A stretch of 64,000 bases of DNA from Candidatus Sumerlaeia bacterium (GTDB taxonomy: Bacteria > Sumerlaeota > Sumerlaeia > JADFCW01). Positions 6,898 to 15,871 of this stretch are shown in pieces (within the stretch, counting starts at the first letter, position 1; each line of letters starts with the position of its first letter). The DNA lies in contig JAOAGV010000003.1 of assembly GCA_026415575.1 (NCBI GenBank), forward strand, positions 1 through 64,000, read 5' to 3'. Below the pieces are notes generated by a model that did no database searches, had not been told where the DNA came from, and was given only the letters and a program-made list of their open reading frames with translations. The position numbers and the translations under genes were made by a program.

Positions 6898-8823
6898 ATG
6901 CCGTCATTGATCATTCTCGAAGGCGACCAGCAAGGGCGTGTCATTGAACTGTCCGAACAGCCGCTGAGCATCGGGCGCGATCCGGCGTCAGACCTTGTGG
7001 TCAGCGACGCTGGCGTGTCGCGTCGCCATGCGGCGGTTGAGTTTTCCAACGGCGTCTATTTCGTGCGCGACCTGAGCAGCGAAAACGGGACTTTTGTCAA
7101 CAACGTTCCTGTCGGTCGTGCGCTGTTGTTGGACCGCGATGAAATCCGGATCGGCTCGACGCGCGTCATTTTCGTTGAGACCGTGGCGGCCGAAGACGTG
7201 CCCCCCTCGTTTCGCACGCTGCCCGTGCTTGAACGCAGCGAGGAGAGCGAGGACTTCTTCATTGACGCCGCCACCGAGGTGGCACCCAAGTCTGCCGAAC
7301 CCGCCACCGACGATCTGCAGCAAGCCTACGACCGCCTGAAAACGATCTATGCGATGATGCGAAGCGAGGCGGACTCGCGCCGGCCCGCGCAGCGCATCGA
7401 GTCGGCTGTGGCTCTTGCCCGCAATGCGATCGAAGCCGACCGCCTGACGCTGATCGAACAGGATGCCGCCGCGCCCGACGGCTGGCGTGTTCGATACATG
7501 GCCACCGCCACAGGGGTTTCCAGCCGCAATCGCATTGCCATCAGCCGGACAGTGTTTGCGTATGTGGAAAAGGAGCGCAAGCCGTTTTTCTGCTCGAATC
7601 CGCAAAGCGACCGCCGGGTTGGCTCAAGCGACAGTCTCCGTCAGTCGGGCATCCGTTCGGTCCTGTGTGTTCCGCTGATCGAGGGCGAGCGCGTGGCGGG
7701 CCTTTTGTATGCGGACAACTTCGTATCGCGCGAGCCGTTCGGGAAGGAAGACCTCGATTTTGTGGCCGCCGTGGGCACCTTGATTGCCGGCTGGCTGCGC
7801 GAAGACCGTGCTGCCGGCGCACAGAGCGCCATCGGCGCGGGGGCCGTGCTGGCGCCGGTGGGCCGCCACACGTTTGTCACGCAGAATGCGCGGATGAAGC
7901 AGATTCTGGAGGTTGTGCACAAAGTGGCGCGCAGCGACACCACGTTTTTGATTACCGGCGAAAGCGGCACGGGCAAAGAGTTGATTGCCCGCATGGCCCA
8001 TTTGGCCAGTCCGCGCGCCCGCGGCCCGTTTGTCTGCGTCAACTGCGCGGCCCTGCCCGATACGCTGCTCGAAAGCGAGTTGTTCGGCCACGAGAAGGGC
8101 GCCTATACGGGTGCGGTGGCGGCGCGGGCAGGGAAGTTCGAGGCGGCGCGCGGCGGGACCATTTTTCTTGACGAAATCGGCGACATTTCGCCGGCGGCGC
8201 AGGCCAAGGTTCTCCGCGTGCTGCAGGAGAAAGAAATCGAACGGCTCGGCGGCAACCGCCCCATCGCTGTGGATGTGCGCGTGATCGCCGCGACGAACAA
8301 AAACCTCGCCGAGGAGATTCGCGCCGGCCGTTTCCGCGAAGACCTCTTTTACCGCCTCAACGTCATCCGCATCGAGTTGCCTCCCTTGCGCGAGCGGCTC
8401 GACGACCTGCCGGCGCTGGTCGAGTTTTTCATCCAGTCGGTCGGCAGCGAACTGCACTCCCCTGTGCGTCGCGCCAGCCGCGAGGCCCTCGATGTGCTTG
8501 CGCGCTATGCCTGGCCGGGCAATGTGCGCGAACTGCGCAATGTAATCGAGCGCGCCGTCGTGCTGGGCAGCGACGAGGCGATCTGGCCCGACGATCTGCC
8601 GCCCGAGGTGCGCGGCGAAAGCGTGCCGCCGCAGGGGGCGGTCTCGGCCGTCGCAAGCGGCAATGCTGCGGTGCTTCGCACGCTCGATGAATGCGAGCGC
8701 GAGCATATCCTCCGCGTGCTCACACACACGGGCTGGAACAAGAAGCGCGCCGCCGAAATTCTCGGCATCAGCCGTTCGGCGCTTTATGAGAAAATTGCGA
8801 CGTATAGCTTGGAAGCCACCTGA
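6898..8823 (+). CDS. FHA-GAF-sigma54 interaction transcriptional activator
   Basis: The 641-residue regulator has an N-terminal FHA phosphothreonine-binding domain (about 1-95: SIGRDPASDLVVSD, VSRRHAAVEF, SSENGTFVN). A GAF-like sensor follows (about 150-300). The AAA+ domain (about 325-565) has Walker A GESGTGKE, sigma54-contacting GAYTGA, Walker B GGTIFLDEIGDI and WPGNVRELRN. A Fis-type HTH ends the protein (RAAEILGISRSALYEKI). It should open sigma54 promoters. The next gene encodes a Ser/Thr kinase, a natural source of a phosphothreonine ligand for the FHA domain. No receiver domain is present, so control is probably by phosphopeptide and the GAF ligand rather than a histidine kinase. Confidence 0.93.
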   Translation: MPSLIILEGDQQGRVIELSEQPLSIGRDPASDLVVSDAGVSRRHAAVEFSNGVYFVRDLSSENGTFVNNVPVGRALLLDRDEIRIGSTRVIFVETVAAEDVPPSFRTLPVLERSEESEDFFIDAATEVAPKSAEPATDDLQQAYDRLKTIYAMMRSEADSRRPAQRIESAVALARNAIEADRLTLIEQDAAAPDGWRVRYMATATGVSSRNRIAISRTVFAYVEKERKPFFCSNPQSDRRVGSSDSLRQSGIRSVLCVPLIEGERVAGLLYADNFVSREPFGKEDLDFVAAVGTLIAGWLREDRAAGAQSAIGAGAVLAPVGRHTFVTQNARMKQILEVVHKVARSDTTFLITGESGTGKELIARMAHLASPRARGPFVCVNCAALPDTLLESELFGHEKGAYTGAVAARAGKFEAARGGTIFLDEIGDISPAAQAKVLRVLQEKEIERLGGNRPIAVDVRVIAATNKNLAEEIRAGRFREDLFYRLNVIRIELPPLRERLDDLPALVEFFIQSVGSELHSPVRRASREALDVLARYAWPGNVRELRNVIERAVVLGSDEAIWPDDLPPEVRGESVPPQGAVSAVASGNAAVLRTLDECEREHILRVLTHTGWNKKRAAEILGISRSALYEKIATYSLEAT

Positions 8824-8830
8824 TGCGCGA

Positions 8831-8936
8831 GTGGACAGGGGGAACATTGTGGACGGCAGGGACAGAAAGGACAAATGGCATAGTCCATGTCTGTTCATGC
8901 AGTGCATTTGTATCCATGGCGTCCATGACGTGAGCC
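8831..8936. repeat. Period-9 tandem repeat tract between regulator and kinase
   Basis: From 8831 to 8875 the 9-mers GTGGACAGG, GGGAACATT, GTGGACGGC, AGGGACAGA and AAGGACAAA follow each other. From about 8880 to 8936 a similar tract appears on the other strand (units such as ATGGACGCC and ATGGATACA). It fills most of the gap between the two genes. It belongs to the period-9 family also seen at 16971, 26539, 38064, 45185, 56925 and 62204. Confidence 0.55.
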
Positions 8937-8957
8937 GCGATTCCAACCTTTTTTTCC

Positions 8958-10271
8958 ATGACTGATCTGCTCGGACAGGACATTGCCGGATTCCGGATTG
9001 TCCGCGAAATCGGACGCGGCGGCATGGGCGTGGTCTTCGAGGCCGAGCAGATTCGTCTGGGCCGTCCCGTTGCGTTGAAGATGCTTCACCCCGCGCTGAC
9101 GGTGGACGGGGAGTTTCTTCGGCGGTTCGAGCGGGAGGCCAAAACTCTGGCGCGCCTCAACCACGAGAATATTGTCAATGTAATAGATTTTTTTTGCCAC
9201 AACGACCGCTGGTTCCTTGCCCTCGAATTTGTCGAGGGCGAAACGCTCGCACGGCGGCTGAGACGCTGCGCCCGCCGCCGCCGTTTCTTCGCTGTCGCCG
9301 AAGCCGCCGCCGTCGTCTGGCAAATTGCCCAAGCCCTCGCCTTTGCCCACGACCGACAGATTATTCACCGCGACCTCAAGCCGGACAACATCATGCTGAC
9401 CTCGCGCGGCCGGGCCAAGGTCATGGACTTTGGCATCGCCCGAATCGCCGAAGGCACATCTGCCACCGAGGTGGGCGTGCGCATCGGCACACCCGACTAC
9501 ATGTCACCGGAGCAGTTGCACGGCCGGCCTGCCGATGCGCGCTCGGACCTGTTTTCACTGGGTGTCATTTTCTACGAGATGATTCTGGGCCAGAGGCCTT
9601 TCTCCCAAAGCGCCTTACTGAGAGCATCGGAGACCGGACGGCTGGAATTGGTTTGGGATGCCGCTGCGCTGCCGCCCGGAGGCCAGCGGATTCAGCCCAT
9701 TGTCGAGCGCCTGCTGCAACTTAACCCTGACGAACGCTATCCGTCGGCCGCGGATTTACTCAGCGACATGCGGCAGCGCTTGGGAACGGAATTTCTTGGC
9801 GACGAGGCTTGGACGACGCCGCCGGTTCAGGCGACCGGGGAAGCCGCAGTCGGCGAAGCAGCCCAACCGCCCGCGATGGCTGGCCGGCCAGCCATTCGGC
9901 GGCGCTGGATTTGGCTGGCGGCTGCCGCGGGGTTGGTTGCAGTGGTGCTTGCCGTCTTTTTGCTTCACCAGTGGGATCAATCACGTTTGGAGACACAGCG
10001 GCGAGCGCTCGAAGCGCAAATGGCCAACTTTCAGGCCTTCATTGCCGACAGCCAGGGACGCGCGACCGAGGCCGAGACGCTTCTGCTGCGCGCCATTGAT
10101 GTCGAGCCGACGGTGGCCCGCTACTGGCGCGATCTTGGCGATTATTACGTCAAGTACGGCCATCCCGATAAAGCGGTTTTCTACTATCGAAAAACCCTCG
10201 AACTCGATCCCGCCGACGAGGAGACTTCACGCCGCCTCAAGACGCTTCTGTCCGCACCGCAATCCGATTAG
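8958..10271 (+). CDS. Membrane-anchored Ser/Thr protein kinase with TPRs
   Basis: The 437-residue protein has a Hanks-type kinase domain (about 12-275): glycine loop IGRGGMGVVFEA, VALKML lysine, catalytic HRDLKPDN near residue 136, metal-binding DFG, and TPDYMSPEQ. A single transmembrane helix follows at about 316-338 (RWIWLAAAAGLVAVVLAVFL). The C-terminal part, probably extracytoplasmic, contains a short coiled segment and about two TPR units (YYVKYGHPDKAVFYYRKTL). It lies downstream of the FHA-sigma54 activator, and I infer a kinase-FHA signalling pair. The length and PknB-type layout are normal, except that TPRs replace PASTA domains. Confidence 0.93.
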   Translation: MTDLLGQDIAGFRIVREIGRGGMGVVFEAEQIRLGRPVALKMLHPALTVDGEFLRRFEREAKTLARLNHENIVNVIDFFCHNDRWFLALEFVEGETLARRLRRCARRRRFFAVAEAAAVVWQIAQALAFAHDRQIIHRDLKPDNIMLTSRGRAKVMDFGIARIAEGTSATEVGVRIGTPDYMSPEQLHGRPADARSDLFSLGVIFYEMILGQRPFSQSALLRASETGRLELVWDAAALPPGGQRIQPIVERLLQLNPDERYPSAADLLSDMRQRLGTEFLGDEAWTTPPVQATGEAAVGEAAQPPAMAGRPAIRRRWIWLAAAAGLVAVVLAVFLLHQWDQSRLETQRRALEAQMANFQAFIADSQGRATEAETLLLRAIDVEPTVARYWRDLGDYYVKYGHPDKAVFYYRKTLELDPADEETSRRLKTLLSAPQSD

Positions 10272-10377
10272 GCCTTTTTCTTCAAATGGAAAGACGATTT
10301 GGAAAGACGCCTTGCACGGTGTCCGAACGGAAATGGGGTGGCGGGAAATGAAAATAGGAGCGTGGCAGGAAAGCACG

Positions 10378-10400
10378 GTCGGGGTGGAACCCGCCCCTCC
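10378..10400. repeat. Variant copy of family B palindrome
   Basis: This 23-bp element matches 4831-4853 and 4898-4920 except for changes that swap G:C pairs in the stem, so the hairpin is kept. Like the 4831 copy it is followed by ACATG. Such compensating changes suggest selection on structure or divergence of repeat subfamilies. Confidence 0.6.
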
Positions 10401-10414
10401 ACATGGGCGAAAAA

Positions 10415-10439
10415 AAAGGCGCTGCCGCGCAGCGCCTTT
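10415..10439. terminator. Bidirectional intrinsic terminator
   Basis: A perfect 10-bp stem (AAAGGCGCTG and CAGCGCCTTT) encloses a 5-nt loop, with an A-run on the left (10410-10417) and T-bearing sequence on the right. It lies between the convergent kinase and ThuA-like genes, where it can end transcription from both sides; the A-run serves as a T-run for the minus strand. Confidence 0.75.
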
Positions 10440-10471
10440 CCTCAATTTTCATGTTTATACGGGACCGCGGT

Positions 10472-11302
10472 TCACTTGGCCTGCGCTTCTTTGGCCTTCT
10501 TGCCGCCCTTGCCGGTGCCTTTACCCTTCCCGCTGGGCGCGACGTCGCCTGTTGCGGCCCACTCGGTGCCGCGGGCAAACAGCCGCATGACTGAGGGATT
10601 TTCGAGTGCCGGCACGTCGTGGCCGAAGCAGAAATGATAGACGCGGCCCTTGCCGTACGTTTTTATGAACGCCAACGGTTCGGTCTTCTTGCTCCATTCC
10701 GAGTCGGCGGTCACCAACACCTCGATGGGTTCCGTGCCGCTGAGTTTGGCATACAGCTCATCGTCGGCCTCGAAATCCTGAATCCCGCGCGTGATCGGAT
10801 GCTTGGGGTTGGCGATTTTGACTTGGAACTTGCCGCGCGGCCCGTGGCCCGAGCGCTCTTCCTTGGGCAATACGGTGTTCCACCAGCGTCCGACCATCTT
10901 GTGCCACTCGTCCCAATCTTGCCACGATGCGCTCGACAGATGGAAGCAAACAAAGCCTTTGCCGTCGCGGACAAAGCTCAGGAGATTGTCCTTGGCCTTG
11001 TCGCTGAGCGGCGGTTTGTCCGGCAGATAGTAGCAATTCTGCACGATCACGTCGTAGGCCTTGAGCCCGTCGGCGTTTTCAAGGACACTCTGGTTTTCGA
11101 CCATGTTGACAACCGTAACGTCGAACCGGCCGGTGTCCTCGAGAATCTTTTTCAATTGCGGCGATGTCTTGGTCCAGTCGTGCGACTTGACATCGCTGCC
11201 GGTCAGAAGAAGCACCTTGATCTTCTTCGCCGGCTCGGCCGCTTGCCCTGCGCCGCTGAGGACAAACGCCGCCAGCATGATAACGACCCAGAACTTTTTC
11301 AT
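10472..11302 (-). CDS. Exported ThuA-like domain protein
   Basis: The 276-residue protein has a signal peptide (MKKFWVVIMLAAFVLSGAG, cleavage near QAAEP) and a class I glutamine amidotransferase-like ThuA fold: IKVLLLTGSDVKSHDW, YDVIVQN, GKGFVCFHLSSAS, KHPITRG and GRVYHFCFGHD. The family occurs in glycan-use loci and its reaction is unsettled. The start at 11302 has GGAG 6 nt upstream; ATG 11380 would remove the signal peptide from the N-terminus. The Lys/Gly-rich tail (GKGKGTGKGGKKAKEAQAK) is low complexity. It is divergent from carB. Confidence 0.85.
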   Translation of the reverse strand: MKKFWVVIMLAAFVLSGAGQAAEPAKKIKVLLLTGSDVKSHDWTKTSPQLKKILEDTGRFDVTVVNMVENQSVLENADGLKAYDVIVQNCYYLPDKPPLSDKAKDNLLSFVRDGKGFVCFHLSSASWQDWDEWHKMVGRWWNTVLPKEERSGHGPRGKFQVKIANPKHPITRGIQDFEADDELYAKLSGTEPIEVLVTADSEWSKKTEPLAFIKTYGKGRVYHFCFGHDVPALENPSVMRLFARGTEWAATGDVAPSGKGKGTGKGGKKAKEAQAK

Positions 11303-11418
11303 TGCTCTCCACCTCGTTGGATTTTGGGTTGGCCCGCATGGGCAGAGGGAAAATACCACACCGCTTTCCCGCGAAAGCAAGACAAAAAGACGCGGGAAGC
11401 GAAAACATCATGGTCTGT

Positions 11419-11476
11419 GAACGGTTCTTGTTGGAGCCAGAAAGAACTCCGTTGGAGTTCGTGGCCGTTCTTTTTT
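11419..11476 (+). terminator. Terminator-like structure 1 in the carB leader
   Basis: The outer stem GAACGG (11419-11424) pairs with CCGTTC (11465-11470), followed directly by six T (11471-11476). Inside is a perfect hairpin GAACTCC-GTT-GGAGTTC (11444-11460). GGAG at 11433-11436 could pair with CTCC at 11447-11450 instead, which gives a possible alternative fold. I see it by eye only; no folding energy was computed. Confidence 0.45.
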
Positions 11477-11526
11477 GATTTACAACCGGCCTGCAAATCG
11501 CTAGACGGTTCTAAATTTATCGGGAG

Positions 11527-11551
11527 AAAGCGGCGGGGAAAACCGCTTTTT
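11527..11551 (+). terminator. Terminator-like hairpin 2 in the carB leader
   Basis: AAAGCGG (11527-11533) pairs with CCGCTTT (11543-11549) across a 9-nt loop, in a run of five T. It ends about 50 bp before the carB start, the usual position of an attenuator. Confidence 0.5.
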
Positions 11552-11601
11552 GCCCTTCCTTCCAGGCGCGCTTACATTTCCCAATAAAGGGGTTTTGTCC
11601 T

Positions 11602-13056
<1,455 letters not shown>

Positions 13057-13074
13057 AATGAGCCTAATCAACCC

Positions 13075-13422
13075 TTGGGTATAATTGCAGTGACACAAGA
13101 GCAAAATCCATCCGCAGCAAAGCCGGTGCCGCCACAAAACATTGTGCTGTTTTTTTGCGAGATTAAATGGGAGGACCGTATTGCCGAAGAGTATCCCTTT
13201 TATGTGGTCGAGCGGCTGATAGAAAACGGCGATACGGAATCGGTACGATGGGTAAGGGAGCGATACGGTGATGCGTTTATCCGCCAAGTTGTATGCCGCA
13301 GCCGCAATATCTCCCGTAGGACGGCCCGCTATTGGCAGGTGGTACTGAATATTCCCGAGGAGCAGATCCTGTGTTTGAGCAAGTCTTGGGTGAACCGACC
13401 CAATCGCTTTTGGCCGGATTGA
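13075..13422 (+). CDS. Putative antitoxin, DUF6922-like, inside split carB
   Basis: A small protein (115 aa from TTG 13075; 110 aa from GTG 13090) lies between the carB halves. It has FFCEIKWEDRIAEEYPFYVV, VERLIENGDTESVRWVRERYG and NISRRTARYWQVVLN, and ends with FW. This pattern resembles the small partner (DUF6922-type) usually found before AbiEii nucleotidyltransferases, so I infer an antitoxin. Its 3' end overlaps the start of the nucleotidyltransferase gene by 52 bp, which suggests translational coupling. Hand counting 13081-13260 gives about 48% G+C, below the flanking genes, in agreement with acquisition. The start codon is uncertain because no clear ribosome site is seen. Family assignment is moderate. 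Confidence 0.6.
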   Translation: MGIIAVTQEQNPSAAKPVPPQNIVLFFCEIKWEDRIAEEYPFYVVERLIENGDTESVRWVRERYGDAFIRQVVCRSRNISRRTARYWQVVLNIPEEQILCLSKSWVNRPNRFWPD

Positions 13423-13994
13423 GCGGTCTTTCCGAAATGCGCTCGTTTTATCTGGGTGGTGGTACAGCGCTTGCTCTACACTGGGGGCACAGGCGTTCGG
13501 AGGATTTGGATTGGTTTTCTTCGACTGAGTTTGATCCTTCATCTCTGGCGAGACGACTTGGAGAATTAGGCCCTATCCGCGCGACGAAAGTAACGGCGGC
13601 TTCGTGGACTGGCATGGTTGCCGGAGTGGAAGTAGGTTTTTATCATTACCCATACCTCGTTCTCGCTCCGTTTGAATCGTTTCGAGGTTTGTTAGTGGGA
13701 TCGCCACAGGACATTCTCTGCATGAAGCTGGCGGCGATTGCCTCGCGGGCCGCCAAGCGTGACTACGTGGATATCTTCTTTGGATTGAAGACGGGGGTAT
13801 CGCTTCGCACATTGCTGGATTGGATGGCCAAAAAATACAGCAACGCTGACTATAGCGAGTACCATCTGGTGCGAAGTCTTGTCTATTTCGACGAAGTGGA
13901 AGAACAGCCCATGCCGGAAATGCTCCAATCCGCAGACTGGATGCACATTCGTTCCTTTCTTCAGGATGAAGTTAGAAAGCTGAGAATTGTATGA
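13371..13994 (+). CDS. AbiEii/MenT-like nucleotidyltransferase toxin, inside split carB
   Basis: The 207-residue protein has the AbiEii family core: FYLGGGTALALHWGHRRSED then LDWFS, giving the GG...DxD nucleotidyltransferase motif, and SPQDILCMKLAAIASR plus RDYVDIFFGL. Relatives act as toxins that add nucleotides to tRNA or as phage-abortive proteins. The GTG at 13371 has GGAG 8 nt upstream and overlaps the small upstream gene. Its last codons overlap the second carB half by four bases (ATGA at 13991-13994). Translation of that half therefore probably depends on ribosomes finishing the toxin gene. Catalytic residues are intact, so activity is plausible. Confidence 0.85.
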   Translation: MFEQVLGEPTQSLLAGLSGLSEMRSFYLGGGTALALHWGHRRSEDLDWFSSTEFDPSSLARRLGELGPIRATKVTAASWTGMVAGVEVGFYHYPYLVLAPFESFRGLLVGSPQDILCMKLAAIASRAAKRDYVDIFFGLKTGVSLRTLLDWMAKKYSNADYSEYHLVRSLVYFDEVEEQPMPEMLQSADWMHIRSFLQDEVRKLRIV

Positions 13995-15871
13995 ACGGGG
14001 AAGCATTGTCCGATCTCATCCCTCTTTTGCGCAAAGCCAAGTCGTTCGGCTTCAGCGACCGCCAACTGGCTTATCTGGCCAATCGCGCGGTCGGTGAAAA
14101 CCGTTACTCGGAAAGCGATATTCGCCAGTTGCGCTACAACCTGGGAATCGAAGCCGTTTTCAAGGCTGTGGACACCTGCGCCGGCGAGTTCGAGGCCTAT
14201 ACACCCTACTACTATTCGACCTACGAGTTTGAAAACGAATCGCAGCGCTCCGACCGGCCCAAGGTCGTCATCCTCGGCGGCGGCCCCAACCGAATCGGCC
14301 AGGGTATCGAGTTCGACTATTGCTGTGTCCACGCCGTTTTCGCCCTTCGCGAAGAAGGCTACGAAGCGATCATGGTCAACAGCAATCCGGAGACCGTCTC
14401 GACCGATTATGACACGTCGGACAAACTATACTTCGAGCCGCTGACGGTCGAGGACGTTCTCAACATTCTCCGTGTCGAGCGGCCCGACGGCATCATTGTG
14501 CAGTTCGGCGGCCAGACGCCCCTTTCGATTGCTGTGCCGCTCGAGCGCGCTATCGCCGGGGACCCGCTGCTTCGCGGCCGCGTGAAAATCCTCGGCACAT
14601 CGCCCGACTCGATTGATCTCGCGGAAGATCGCAAACGGTTTGGCGCGCTGCTTGACCGCCTCGAAATTCCCCAGCCGCCCAATGCCACGGGCCGCAGCGT
14701 GGACGAGGTGATTGCGGCGGCCGACCGCATTGGCCTGCCCGTGCTTGTGCGCCCCAGCTATGTCCTCGGCGGGCGGGCGATGGTCATCGTGCGCGACCGC
14801 GACCAGTTGGCGCGATTTGCCACCGAGGCCATTCGCGTCAGCCCCGAACACCCCGTGCTCATTGACAAGTTTCTCGAAGATGCGACCGAGATTGACGTGG
14901 ATGCACTCGGCGTCGGCGAGCGGATTGTCATTGCGGCGATCATGGAGCACATCGAGGAGGCGGGCATCCACAGCGGCGACAGTGCGTGCGTGATTCCGCC
15001 GCGGACGCTGTCGCCCGAGGTCATCGAAAAAGTCCGCACCTATACGCACAAAATCGGCCGGGCGCTCGATGTGCGCGGACTGATGAACATCCAGTATGCG
15101 GCCAAAGGCAACGATGTCTATGTGCTGGAGGTCAATCCGCGGGCCAGCCGCACCGTGCCGTTTGTCAGCAAGGCGATCGGCGTGCCGATTGCCAAACTGG
15201 CGGCCAAGGTGATGGTGGGACGAACGTTGGTGTCGCTGGGTTTCACGGAAGAAATCCGTCCGCCTTATTTCTCGGTAAAAGAAGTGGTGCTTCCGTTTGC
15301 CAAATTTCCCGGCTGCGACATCATTCTTGGGCCGGAGATGCGTTCGACGGGCGAGGTCATGGGCATTGACCGGCAATTCGGTGCGGCGTTTTTCAAGTCG
15401 CAGGTTGCCGCCGGCAGTGCGCTGCCGCTTGAAGGCGGGATTTTCATCAGCATCAACGACGCGGACAAGCCGAAGTTCCTTCCTGCCGCGCGCCGGTTCC
15501 ATGAGATGGGGTTCAAGTTGTTTGCCACAAACGGCACGCACTACTATCTGGCAAGCAACAACGTTCCCACCACGGCGGTGTGCAAAATCGCCGAGGGACG
15601 GCCGAATGTGCTCGACCTGATGATCAACGGGCAGGTGCAGTTGATCATCAACACGGTGGTCGGCAGCGTGTCGGAGTCCGATGCGAAGGCGATTCGCAGC
15701 CAGGCCGTGGCGCGCGGCATACCGCTGATCACGACGGTGGCCGCAGCGCGCGCGGCGGTTGAAGGCATTGCCGCAGCCCGTCTTGGACAGTTTTCCGTTG
15801 GGGCGTTGCAGGACTATCACCGGCAAACGTCGGGGGCCAAAGCCGCGGCTACTGCTGATCGGTCTTTGTAA
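13991..15871 (+). CDS. carB: Carbamoyl-phosphate synthase large chain, C-terminal half (split)
   Basis: This 626-residue protein carries the rest of CarB. It has the second part of the oligomerisation domain (KSFGFSDRQLAYLANRAVGE, FKAVDTCAGEFEAYTPYYYS), the carbamate-kinase-like ATP-grasp domain (VVILGGGPNRIGQGIEFDYC, FGGQTPLSIAVPL, RPSYVLGGRAMVIV, EVNPRASRTVPFVSKA) and the MGS-like allosteric domain (GFKLFATNGTHYYL, LIINTVVG). No internal stop or missing motif is seen. The ATG overlaps the toxin stop as ATGA, and no independent strong ribosome site is visible. The 3' end overlaps the convergent flippase-like gene by 23 bp. Together with 11602-13056 it covers a complete CarB of about 1,110 residues. 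Confidence 0.93.
   Translation: MNGEALSDLIPLLRKAKSFGFSDRQLAYLANRAVGENRYSESDIRQLRYNLGIEAVFKAVDTCAGEFEAYTPYYYSTYEFENESQRSDRPKVVILGGGPNRIGQGIEFDYCCVHAVFALREEGYEAIMVNSNPETVSTDYDTSDKLYFEPLTVEDVLNILRVERPDGIIVQFGGQTPLSIAVPLERAIAGDPLLRGRVKILGTSPDSIDLAEDRKRFGALLDRLEIPQPPNATGRSVDEVIAAADRIGLPVLVRPSYVLGGRAMVIVRDRDQLARFATEAIRVSPEHPVLIDKFLEDATEIDVDALGVGERIVIAAIMEHIEEAGIHSGDSACVIPPRTLSPEVIEKVRTYTHKIGRALDVRGLMNIQYAAKGNDVYVLEVNPRASRTVPFVSKAIGVPIAKLAAKVMVGRTLVSLGFTEEIRPPYFSVKEVVLPFAKFPGCDIILGPEMRSTGEVMGIDRQFGAAFFKSQVAAGSALPLEGGIFISINDADKPKFLPAARRFHEMGFKLFATNGTHYYLASNNVPTTAVCKIAEGRPNVLDLMINGQVQLIINTVVGSVSESDAKAIRSQAVARGIPLITTVAAARAAVEGIAAARLGQFSVGALQDYHRQTSGAKAAATADRSL

Larger units (their letters stand above)
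11303..11601. promoter_or_regulatory. Divergent promoter region and structured carB leader
   Basis: This gap separates the ThuA-like gene (leftward) from carB (rightward). On the plus strand it carries two terminator-like hairpins, at 11419-11476 and 11527-11551. A possible 22-codon leader ORF starts with ATG at 11410 and ends with a TGA at the end of the first T-run. Because no gene on the plus strand lies just upstream, these hairpins sit inside the carB leader, which suggests transcription attenuation. No family of leader RNA was recognised. Confidence 0.45.

Noticed and set aside
8831-8936. Period-9 tract as a CRISPR array
   Set aside because: Units are 9 bp with no spacers; the period and variation do not fit a CRISPR.
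11410-11478. 22-codon leader peptide gene upstream of carB
   Set aside because: It has a weak ribosome site and no run of regulatory codons (only two Arg), so I mention it only as part of the leader and do not annotate it as a gene.
13057-13990. Split carB explained as a sequencing frameshift
   Set aside because: The parts are separated by 934 bp of unrelated coding sequence with its own overlapping genes, so a simple frameshift cannot explain it.
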